This document shows positions 1 through 5,547 of a stretch of 6,419 bases of DNA, one piece after another (positions within the stretch are counted from its first letter, which is position 1; each line of letters begins with the position of its first letter). A model generated the notes under the pieces. The model did no database searches. It was not told where the DNA came from and saw nothing but the letters and a program-made list of their open reading frames with translations. The stretch spans positions 1 to 6,419 of the forward strand of contig JAGRNC010000148.1 of the NCBI GenBank assembly GCA_020440935.1, read 5' to 3'. The stretch is from Leptospiraceae bacterium. GTDB lineage: Bacteria; Spirochaetota; Leptospiria; Leptospirales; Leptonemataceae. The position numbers and the translations under genes are program-made.

Positions 1-2
1 TG

Positions 3-1061
3 GAACTATTTGAAAATAGTGGAGTAGGGCATTTTGAATCCGACTCGGATTCGTTGGCGCTGTATAGAGACGAAGAAGAAATATCCGATGATCTCTATGA
101 AGAGTTAGACGAAGCATACGAAGATTGGATGGACGAAGCGAAGAGCGCAAAGCGCAAAGCGAAGCAGTCAGAAAGCATGCAGCGTATTCTTGAATCGATG
201 CCCGCCGAAGCGCCGGCCATTCGCGCAGGTTTGCGCTGGATGTTTGCATCGGAAGTAGAAATAGAACTGGCGGCAGACGCTCGGGAACTATCGCTTCGCA
301 ACTGGGATGAGGACGAATTATTCTCCGGGCCGGAATGGTTTCCGCGCAAGGGATATGGTCCCATGATTTCCTATTTAGCCCGGGGCCTGGATATTTCTCT
401 AGGATCGTCGGTAAAGGCCATATCGCGCACGGGAAAAAAGGTTAAGGTCGAAAGCAGCACCGGTACACTGGAAGCCGATGCGGTGATCGTAACTGTCTCC
501 CTGGGTGTTTTGCAATCCGGCGCCATTCGATTTGATCCCGCCCTGTCTGAAGAAAAGCGGGATGCCTTGAGTCGCATGCGAATGGGTACGATGATGAAAA
601 CCGTTCTGGAGTTTCCAAAATCGTTCTGGCCCGATGTCCATCGCATGGGTTCGCTCGATAACGATAACCCAATCATGGAATTCTGGAATCTGAAGCCGCT
701 ACACAATCGCCCGGTGCTGGTCGGGCTTAGCGCCGGGAACCGCGCCCGTGAGCTGGAACAGGCATCCGATGCCACCGTTCGTGAAATTGCCATGGAAAAT
801 CTACGCAGCATGTTCGGAAAGATTCCCGATTCCGGAAAGATGCTTAGAACCCGCTGGTACTCCAATCCGTTGACCAAAGGTTCTTACTCGATGATTGCAG
901 CCGGAAGCAGCCTGGACGATCATGCGACGATGGGCGAAATGGACGATGATCGAATTGTGCTGGCGGGCGAGGGTTGCAACGGGCAGTATCCATCCACAGT
1001 GCACGGAGCAGTTCTATCGGCCAGGAAGGCAGCACGACAGATACTTCGTGCACTTTCCTGA
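3..1061 (+). CDS. Flavin-dependent amine oxidase (polyamine/monoamine oxidase family), C-terminal part, cut by window edge
   Basis: This is the C-terminal 352 codons of a flavin amine oxidase, an enzyme family that oxidises amines with FAD and releases hydrogen peroxide. The frame is open from base 3, so the true start and the N-terminal GxGxxG Rossmann motif lie before the window; the TTG at 54 is an internal codon. Numbering from that codon, family hallmarks appear in order: a KGYGPMISYLARGLDI segment (99-114, the usual 'GG...l..aLa.gldi'), TVSLGVLQ (147-154) before an I-x-F-x-P-x-L strand, the conserved lysine in MMKTVLEFPKSFW (K182), RWYSNPLTKGSYS (267-279) and the C-terminal FAD-contacting signature AGEGCNGQYPSTVHGA (304-319). 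The segment around residues 1-42 is unusually charged, acidic then basic (see findings). The substrate cannot be told from this half; polyamine-oxidase-like is the closest general description. Family is firm, substrate unknown. Confidence 0.9.
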   Translation, partial: ELFENSGVGHFESDSDSLALYRDEEEISDDLYEELDEAYEDWMDEAKSAKRKAKQSESMQRILESMPAEAPAIRAGLRWMFASEVEIELAADARELSLRNWDEDELFSGPEWFPRKGYGPMISYLARGLDISLGSSVKAISRTGKKVKVESSTGTLEADAVIVTVSLGVLQSGAIRFDPALSEEKRDALSRMRMGTMMKTVLEFPKSFWPDVHRMGSLDNDNPIMEFWNLKPLHNRPVLVGLSAGNRARELEQASDATVREIAMENLRSMFGKIPDSGKMLRTRWYSNPLTKGSYSMIAAGSSLDDHATMGEMDDDRIVLAGEGCNGQYPSTVHGAVLSARKAARQILRALS

Positions 1062-1125
1062 CCTACAGTGCGATGCGACGACAGGGCTTTATCTGGGTCC
1101 TCCTCTACATCCAGACCACTCCTTA

Positions 1126-1160
1126 GGTCCCGGTCTCGTTTCCTTTTAGAGACCTGGCCC
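1126..1160. terminator. Imperfect stem-loop in the convergent gap, possible bidirectional terminator
   Basis: GGTCTC (1132-1137) pairs perfectly with GAGACC (1149-1154) around an 11-base loop. The stem extends outward with CC/GG (1129-1130 with 1156-1157) and GG/CC (1126-1127 with 1159-1160), interrupted by two mismatches, giving ten Watson-Crick pairs. It lies between two genes that converge (stops at 1061 and 1177), which is where a shared terminator is expected. There is no T-tract directly after the stem on either strand, so it is not a canonical intrinsic terminator. The rest of the 115-base gap shows nothing else. Confidence 0.35.
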
Positions 1161-1176
1161 GGTAGAAGGAGAGTAC

Positions 1177-2265
1177 TTACTGCATGGGAAGGATTCCTAT
1201 GCGATCATTGTGCAGGCTTCCCAGGTACAAGTTTTTTCCGTCATCTTTTGCTCCCGTAACTTCCTTGAGGTTTTCTCCAGATGGATCCTGGAAACTGCGA
1301 AGGTACTGGTCATCGCCATCGATCTCTAAGACAAAGCCGTAGGGTTTGGGTTTGGGCCAGAGGAATTTGGGAAGTCTGGAGACGATCTTCTTCAGAAATG
1401 GATGGGGATGCAAAAAGTCCATTACTGGATTTCGCACAGTGAACAGGCAGAGCCAAAAACTTCCACGGCTGGAGCGGGCGATGTTATCCGGGAACCCTGG
1501 TAGGTTGTCGGCCACCACTTCCATTTCTCCTTTGCGCGGACCTTTTAGCCAGTATCGGTTCACCCTGTATCGATAGGTTTCGTTGAGCAGCAGGTACGAT
1601 TCGTCTGGAGCAAGAGCCACTCCGTTGGCAAAATACAGTCCATCGCGCAGCACTGTAGTCTGTCCGGTTTGTGGATCATATTTGAGTAATCTTCCGTGTG
1701 GTTTGGCTTCCAGCAGGTCGTACAGATACTCGCCGACGCCAAATCGATCGCTGGCATCCGAGAAGTACACGGTGCCGTTTGACGATACATCCAGGTGATC
1801 GGTAAAACCAAAAGGTGTGCCGTTGGCTCCGGTGGAAAGAGTTCGGATATTTCCTTCCATGCTAATTTGTAGAAGGCCTTTGATACCATCGGCCACATAG
1901 AGGCCACCCGGTCCGAACGCCAGCCCCAGAGGTCTTCCCCCGGTTTGCGCGAATTCCTCTGGTACTTGATCGGATACATCCTGGGCCGGGTCAAATCGCA
2001 CAATGCGACCATCGGCGAGTCCACCGTAGACCAGACCGTCGGGTCCAATAGCCACGTCTTCGGGCCCCTGTATCTGTCCTTTTAAAGCAAGCGTGGCCTG
2101 CTTTAAGAGTTCGTTGGGTTTCAGGGGGCCTTCCATGGCTGGCGCTTCGGGCGGAGAATAAGCAAGAGGCTCAATGGGAGTCCCGGCAAAAAGCAGATGA
2201 CCTACAATGGCAACGATCAGTATGGCAATGCCGGCATAGACCTTGTTTTTAAAAGAAGCCTTCAT
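1177..2265 (-). CDS. Membrane-anchored SMP-30 / strictosidine-synthase-like (APMAP-type) beta-propeller protein
   Basis: The 362-residue product starts with a short basic end and a hydrophobic stretch (about residues 10-27), most likely an uncleaved signal anchor placing the propeller outside the cytoplasmic membrane. The rest matches the strictosidine-synthase-like/APMAP branch of the SMP-30/gluconolactonase/LRE propeller superfamily: GPEDVAIGPDGLVYGGLADGRI (starting at 67), GRPLGLAF (110-117), LYVADGIKGLL (122-132), HLDVSSNGTVYFSDAS (157-172), GRLLKYDPQTGQT (191-203), FANGVAL (212-218), NRYWLKGP (236-243), NLPGFPDNI (254-262) and the last strand NLYLGSLHNDRIGI (345-358). Relatives bind a metal and some hydrolyse lactones or esters; most bacterial members have no known substrate. 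The ATG at 2265 has no clear Shine-Dalgarno, but the signal anchor follows it directly, supporting this start. It is the last of four minus-strand genes. Family is firm, activity unknown. Confidence 0.85.
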   Translation of the reverse strand: MKASFKNKVYAGIAILIVAIVGHLLFAGTPIEPLAYSPPEAPAMEGPLKPNELLKQATLALKGQIQGPEDVAIGPDGLVYGGLADGRIVRFDPAQDVSDQVPEEFAQTGGRPLGLAFGPGGLYVADGIKGLLQISMEGNIRTLSTGANGTPFGFTDHLDVSSNGTVYFSDASDRFGVGEYLYDLLEAKPHGRLLKYDPQTGQTTVLRDGLYFANGVALAPDESYLLLNETYRYRVNRYWLKGPRKGEMEVVADNLPGFPDNIARSSRGSFWLCLFTVRNPVMDFLHPHPFLKKIVSRLPKFLWPKPKPYGFVLEIDGDDQYLRSFQDPSGENLKEVTGAKDDGKNLYLGSLHNDRIGILPMQ

Positions 2266-2278
2266 ACCAGGATTGTTT

Positions 2279-2295
2279 CATGGATTCCATGCATG
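2279..2295. repeat. Overlapping short palindromes upstream of the propeller gene, possible operator
   Basis: CATGGA-T-TCCATG (2279-2291) is a perfect 6-base inverted repeat around one central base. It overlaps a second perfect palindrome, CATGCATG (2288-2295). They lie 14 to 30 bases before the minus-strand start codon at 2265, where a repressor site would be expected. No consensus promoter could be placed beside them with confidence: a TTTACA (2299-2294) is present, but no good -10 follows at normal spacing. A regulator-binding role is an inference from position and symmetry only. Confidence 0.25.
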
Positions 2296-2323
2296 TAAAG
2301 CACTTGGTCGGTCGATGGCGCGT

Positions 2324-2367
2324 CGGAGGTCCAAAAAGCGTACACATGAAAACTCGAGTTTCCTCCG
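2324..2367. repeat. Inverted repeat CGGAGG/CCTCCG enclosing a 12-base perfect palindrome
   Basis: CGGAGG (2324-2329) and CCTCCG (2362-2367) are perfect reverse complements 32 bases apart. Just inside the right arm lies the perfect palindrome AAACTCGAGTTT (2350-2361). The right arm also overlaps a small TCCG-CTAAT-CGGA hairpin (2364-2376) that abuts the stop of the radical SAM gene at 2377. The position just downstream of that gene on the minus strand would suit a transcript-end or processing structure, but no T-tract follows, so it is not a standard terminator. Confidence 0.3.
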
Positions 2368-2376
2368 CTAATCGGA

Positions 2377-3486
2377 TCATGGATTTGCGAATAGGTCTGG
2401 TTGTCCGCCGGCGGCGCGTAGAAAGAGATCTTTGCGTGGCGCCGAGACTTTGCCCGGAATGCCCGCGCGGTGGACCGAAGAGCGGACTCTAAGATGGATC
2501 AGATTTGCGTAGTTACCGGAACCGCTCATTCGGTGGCCAAAGCGTGGATCGTTTGCTTTGCCGTTTCGCACCGATTGGATCAGATGCAGGATTCGGTCCT
2601 TCTTTTCCGGGTAATAACGATTCAGCCATTCGATAAACAGATCTTTCACTTCATAGGGAAGTCGCAACAGGATATGGTGCAACCAGAGTGCGCCCGCAGC
2701 TGCCGATTCCGCAACGATTCCTTCAATTTCGCGATCATTAAGTCCGGGAACGACCGGCGCCAGCAATACGCCTGCGGGAACACCGGCGCTGCGAAGGCTC
2801 TTCAGGGCACGAAGACGTTGAGCGGGAGCACTGGCCCTGGGCTCCCAGCGATGCGCCAGATCCGGATCAAGGGAGGTAATGGACAGGTTGATCGAGATTA
2901 ACTCTCTGGACGCTAGCAATGTAATTAGATCCAGATCGCGGAGTAGAAGAGCATTCTTTGTAGTAATGGAAACTGGATGATTGTATTCCACGCATAGCTT
3001 TAGGATTTCGCGAACGATTTGTTCCTGTTTTTCCGCGGGCTGGTAAGGATCCGTATTGGAACCAAGCACAATGGTATCCACAGTGTAGGTTTTCTTATGA
3101 AATTCCTTTTTGAGTAGCTCCGCGGCGTTTCGCTTGGCGAATATCTTGGTCTCGAAGTCTCGACCGGGGGAGAGGTCCACGAAGGCATGCGAAGGACGGG
3201 CATAACAATAGATGCAGCCATGTTCGCATCCCCGGTACGGGTTGATGCTACGATTGAATGGCACATCGGGAGAGTCATTCCTGGTCAGGATGGATCGTGC
3301 TTTTTCTTCGATTATTGTGGTGTCCTGCCGCAAACTTTCCGGCTCCGACTCCCAGGCAATGTCGGTGGCTTCTCCGGCGGACTCGGCAACCGTGGATATT
3401 TCTTTTTCCCGGATGTAGTTTTGAAAACGACCGGGAGGCGAAGATAGCGCTCCTCGTCCTGCATTGGGATGTCCGGCTGGCTGCAT
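2377..3486 (-). CDS. PA0069-family radical SAM protein (SplB-related)
   Basis: The product is a 369-residue radical SAM enzyme. CEHGCIYC (C87, C91, C94) is the CxxxCxxC motif that holds the [4Fe-4S] cluster and is followed by YARPSHAF. Further family marks are GRG (10-12) and PPGRF (17-21) near the N-terminus, INPYRG just before the cysteines, GSNTDPYQPAEK (142-153), the strand-helix SITTKNALLLRDLDL (173-187), NLSITSLDP (200-208) and a QPDLF ending close to the C-terminus. These place it in the PA0069-type branch related to spore photoproduct lyase (COG1533). No reaction is established for this branch, so DNA repair should not be assumed. I chose the ATG at 3486 because MQPAGHPNAGRGALSSPPGRF fits the family N-terminus. 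A longer reading from 3579 would add 31 residues with no family look and would run across a nine-base A-tract. The Shine-Dalgarno is weak. It lies 134 bases after the acyltransferase on the same strand. Confidence 0.88.
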   Translation of the reverse strand: MQPAGHPNAGRGALSSPPGRFQNYIREKEISTVAESAGEATDIAWESEPESLRQDTTIIEEKARSILTRNDSPDVPFNRSINPYRGCEHGCIYCYARPSHAFVDLSPGRDFETKIFAKRNAAELLKKEFHKKTYTVDTIVLGSNTDPYQPAEKQEQIVREILKLCVEYNHPVSITTKNALLLRDLDLITLLASRELISINLSITSLDPDLAHRWEPRASAPAQRLRALKSLRSAGVPAGVLLAPVVPGLNDREIEGIVAESAAAGALWLHHILLRLPYEVKDLFIEWLNRYYPEKKDRILHLIQSVRNGKANDPRFGHRMSGSGNYANLIHLRVRSSVHRAGIPGKVSAPRKDLFLRAAGGQPDLFANP

Positions 3487-3527
3487 ACTAAATGTATGAG
3501 TAGTGGTCTGTTGTGTCCCTTGCAACC

Positions 3528-3575
3528 AAAAAAAAACGAGAAATGACTGTTCCGCACCGTGGGTACTGCCTGCGG
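3528..3575 (-). other. Intergenic stem and T9 tract between acyltransferase and radical SAM genes
   Basis: Read on the minus strand, the 134-base gap between the two genes contains CCGCA/TGCGG (3575-3571 with 3556-3552, 14-base loop). Fifteen bases later comes a run of nine T (3536-3528). The stem is short and too far from the T-run for a normal intrinsic terminator, so I list it only as a weak attenuator or terminator candidate for the acyltransferase gene. A TTGCAA (3525-3520) follows, but no convincing -10 stands at the right distance before the start at 3486. Nothing else is visible in this gap. Confidence 0.2.
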
Positions 3576-3620
3576 CCATCGCTGCGCATTACGAATTGGT
3601 GCGAATCAAGAAACTGGATA

Positions 3621-4904
3621 TCAGGATTGCGAATCGGGCGGAGTCTGACCCATGGGATCGTCGCCGACATCAAATGGTCGGACAATGGGTTGCGAAAGCT
3701 GCTGGCATTCTACCAGCAATCGTTCCAGACGATTCTTGAGCTCCCCGAGAAGTGCCTCAATGCCCGATTTGCGGTTTTCCTTATACCTGGAATAGTATTC
3801 GCCAAGCGAAATGGGCTCGGTAAATCGCACGTGCGCTTTTCTACCGCGGGCTGACGTTTTCCCAAGCACAAAAGTCTCGTAACGACCAAGCCACTCATAG
3901 AATCGTTCGGCGGTAGGATAGGAAATCAAATATTCCGGGCGGGTCACAATGAAAAGATATGCTTTTTCGCATTCCTTTTGCGCCCATTTAAGCGTTTCCT
4001 CATCCACCGATGGAAGTCGTGGATCCGGATACTCCACGGAGATCATTTCTAGAATACTCAAAAGGAAGCGCAGTTTTTCTATGGCATCGGCGCTACGATT
4101 GTAGCCTTTTACCTGGATACGATCGGCGACCTGGTCCAGAACGGCATGGCGTACTCGACCCACGCGATAGTCCCAATCCTTCAACGAAGCCGCTGCGATC
4201 TGATAATCTGCCTCGCATTGTTCCAGAACGATTCTACCGATTGTGAGGAACCTGCGAAGTAGATTCTTGTTAGCCGGATCAATTCCAAGCTTTCTTTCCA
4301 GTTTCTTAACCGATGAGTGGAGGTCGCCCTTGATGGAAGCATCGGTACCGGAATAAACATATTTAACGAAGGCAGGCAGTACTTTAATGTCCGCGCCCGG
4401 GTCCATCTTTCGGGCATCCTCCAGACCCCAGAAACCAATTTGGGCGATACCGGGTTGCAATGGAAGAAGGTTATCGTTTTCGCCGCTGGTGGGTTCGCCT
4501 TCGGGATAGACTACAAGCTTGCCGCCATCGTGAGCCAGAATTCCCCGAGACATCTTTATGCTTTCGCGGTCGGCGGTGCCGGCCAGCACCGAATAGGCGC
4601 CGACTCCCTGAATGACGCGTCCCACAACGCCATTCGCCCAATCAAATACCTGCCGTGCGGCCATATAATGAAAACGTGCGCCCATGGCCTTGGCCACTGC
4701 ATACGCTACGGGCGGCTCGGAGACGGTGGGGTGATTGCTACAATAGAGGATCCGTTCTTTTCGCAGGTCCCGGAGCATCTTTTGATCTTCGGGCAAAATG
4801 ACGACGCCTTCCAGGTTCTGTACAAAGCGTAGCAAAACGGGCAGGGAGAAGTCAATGCCCCAGGCAAGAGGCAGGGAAAAACCGGGAGGAATAAATGGCT
4901 CCAT
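3621..4904 (-). CDS. PlsC-like glycerolipid acyltransferase with unusual catalytic motif and long C-terminal domain
   Basis: The 427-residue product has an N-terminal glycerol-phosphate-acyltransferase (PlsC/LPLAT) core. Motif I is SNHPTVSEP (56-64), with catalytic His58 but Glu63 where the H-x4-D motif normally has Asp. A motif-II-like stretch, GAYSVLAGTADRESIKMSRG (102-121), follows. Motif III is VVYPEGEPTS (131-140), a variant of FPEGTRS, and LPLQPGIAQIGF (147-158) corresponds to the proline-containing motif IV. Such enzymes move an acyl chain to a glycerolipid or similar acceptor at the inner face of the cytoplasmic membrane. After about residue 190 comes a long, charged, probably helical region of some 230 residues, making the protein well over the usual 240-residue PlsC length; its role is unknown. 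The N-terminal 30 residues are fairly hydrophobic. The ATG at 4904 leaves a 59-base gap after rppH and has no clear Shine-Dalgarno. Superfamily is firm; acceptor and acyl donor are unknown. Confidence 0.82.
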   Translation of the reverse strand: MEPFIPPGFSLPLAWGIDFSLPVLLRFVQNLEGVVILPEDQKMLRDLRKERILYCSNHPTVSEPPVAYAVAKAMGARFHYMAARQVFDWANGVVGRVIQGVGAYSVLAGTADRESIKMSRGILAHDGGKLVVYPEGEPTSGENDNLLPLQPGIAQIGFWGLEDARKMDPGADIKVLPAFVKYVYSGTDASIKGDLHSSVKKLERKLGIDPANKNLLRRFLTIGRIVLEQCEADYQIAAASLKDWDYRVGRVRHAVLDQVADRIQVKGYNRSADAIEKLRFLLSILEMISVEYPDPRLPSVDEETLKWAQKECEKAYLFIVTRPEYLISYPTAERFYEWLGRYETFVLGKTSARGRKAHVRFTEPISLGEYYSRYKENRKSGIEALLGELKNRLERLLVECQQLSQPIVRPFDVGDDPMGQTPPDSQS

Positions 4905-4921
4905 AAGCGTGCGAAACTATG

Positions 4922-4949
4922 TAATTAGACCTATTTGGGAAAATGTAAA
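4922..4949 (-). promoter_or_regulatory. Weak promoter candidate upstream of the acyltransferase gene
   Basis: On the minus strand TTTACA (4949-4944) is followed after 16 bases by TAATTA (4927-4922), in the 59-base gap between rppH and the acyltransferase. The -35 matches consensus at five of six positions, but the -10 is poor. If real, the acyltransferase could be transcribed apart from rppH with a very short leader. A/T-rich gaps produce such matches by chance. Confidence 0.2.
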
Positions 4950-4963
4950 GGAATTTTCGGCTG

Positions 4964-5440
4964 TCAGGGACCTATCTTCTTGAGGTATCCTGAAATGAAA
5001 GGAAGAGCATGGCGCCGGATTTCCGCGTATACCTCTTTCTTGAAAGGAATAATGTTCTGGGCCAGTTGGTCTAGATCCATCCAGCAAACGCTCCTGAATT
5101 CTCGTTCGTGGACATCCAGGTCGAGATCCTCGGGGAGCCCATTCCAAAAGAAGTAGAACCATTTCTGAGTCTGTCCCCTGTATTTTTTGAGCTTTTTGGG
5201 GATGTCTTCCGGGAATTCGTAGTTAAGCCAGGCTGGAATCTCGCCAACGGGGGCCTCCAGTTTCAGACCCACCTCTTCATAAAGTTCGCGCAGCGCTGCC
5301 GCTCTGGGCTCCTCCCCTTCGTCGATGCCGCCCTGGGGTAGCTGAAAGTGTCCGGGATACTCGATTCTATCACCCGCAAGTACTTTGCCTGCAGCGTTAA
5401 AAACAATCATTCCAGCATTCTTTCGGTAGGGTTTTGCCAT
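4964..5440 (-). CDS. rppH: RNA pyrophosphohydrolase RppH (Nudix hydrolase)
   Basis: The 158-residue product matches RppH/NudH, which removes pyrophosphate from the 5' triphosphate end of transcripts in the cytoplasm and so opens them to 5'-end-dependent decay; some relatives also cleave diadenosine polyphosphates. The Nudix box fits the GX5EX7REUXEEXGU pattern exactly (37-59), with metal-binding acids in RELYEEVGL (51-59). RppH-specific features recalled from the E. coli protein are also present: YRKNAG at the start (5-10), FQLPQGGI before the box (32-39), LNYEFP (72-77), GQTQKWF (89-95) and IPFKKEVY (131-138). The length is close to the 176 residues of E. coli RppH, which has an extra tail. 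The ATG at 5440 fits this N-terminus and has GGGA six bases upstream. The reading frame stays open for 98 codons further upstream, but that part lies antisense to the methyltransferase gene and has no Nudix-like content. It is the first of four minus-strand genes. Confidence 0.9.
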   Translation of the reverse strand: MAKPYRKNAGMIVFNAAGKVLAGDRIEYPGHFQLPQGGIDEGEEPRAAALRELYEEVGLKLEAPVGEIPAWLNYEFPEDIPKKLKKYRGQTQKWFYFFWNGLPEDLDLDVHEREFRSVCWMDLDQLAQNIIPFKKEVYAEIRRHALPFISGYLKKIGP

Positions 5441-5446
5441 TGAATT

Positions 5447-5450
5447 TCCC
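5447..5450 (-). promoter_or_regulatory. Ribosome binding site of rppH
   Basis: GGGA (5450-5447 on the minus strand) stands six bases before the ATG at 5440. It supports this start over any codon further upstream in the open frame. Confidence 0.45.
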
Positions 5451-5459
5451 GAGAACTGA

Positions 5460-5487
5460 ATTATATAGATTTTGCGCGTTCTTGCAA
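5460..5487 (-). promoter_or_regulatory. Promoter of rppH and probably of the minus-strand gene run
   Basis: On the minus strand TTGCAA (5487-5482) is followed after 16 bases by a perfect TATAAT (5465-5460). Transcription would begin near 5453, leaving a leader of about 13 bases that just includes the GGGA ribosome binding site. This is the best sigma-70-type promoter seen in the window and sits where a start for the four minus-strand genes is expected. Confidence 0.5.
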
Positions 5488-5511
5488 TCCCGAAATTCTC
5501 TTGAATACAAG
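5482..5511 (+). promoter_or_regulatory. Weak promoter candidate for the methyltransferase gene
   Basis: On the plus strand TTGCAA (5482-5487) is followed after 18 bases by TACAAG (5506-5511), each matching consensus at four of six positions. Transcription would start near 5518, consistent with translation from 5548. The TTGCAA is self-complementary and is the same hexamer proposed as the -35 of rppH on the other strand. Confidence 0.25.
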
Positions 5512-5547
5512 CACTTCTTGGGAAAAATGCCCGATCTGGAATCGAAA

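Noticed and set aside
371..877. 168-codon minus-strand open frame
   Set aside because: Antisense shadow of the amine oxidase; low-complexity Ser/Arg-rich translation typical of a shadow frame.
1560..2048. 162-codon minus-strand open frame in another register
   Set aside because: Lies inside the propeller gene on the same strand in a different frame; the propeller frame carries all family motifs.
2470..2901. 143-codon plus-strand open frame
   Set aside because: It lies entirely antisense to the radical SAM gene, whose motifs are clear, and its translation has no recognisable domain.
3528..3536. A9 tract as a programmed frameshift site
   Set aside because: It falls in the gap between two genes and not inside any supported coding region, so slippage there would not affect a product.
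3487..3579. Longer N-terminus for the radical SAM protein from 3579
   Set aside because: The extra 31 residues include translation of an A9/T9 tract and do not resemble the family, while the ATG at 3486 begins with the expected GRG and PPGRF pattern.
4317..4832. 171-codon plus-strand open frame
   Set aside because: Antisense shadow of the acyltransferase gene, covering its motif I and motif III; no domain of its own.
5434..5547. TTG start at 5434 for the methyltransferase
   Set aside because: It overlaps the rppH start, precedes the candidate promoter, adds residues without family similarity, and has no ribosome binding site, whereas ATG at 5548 does.
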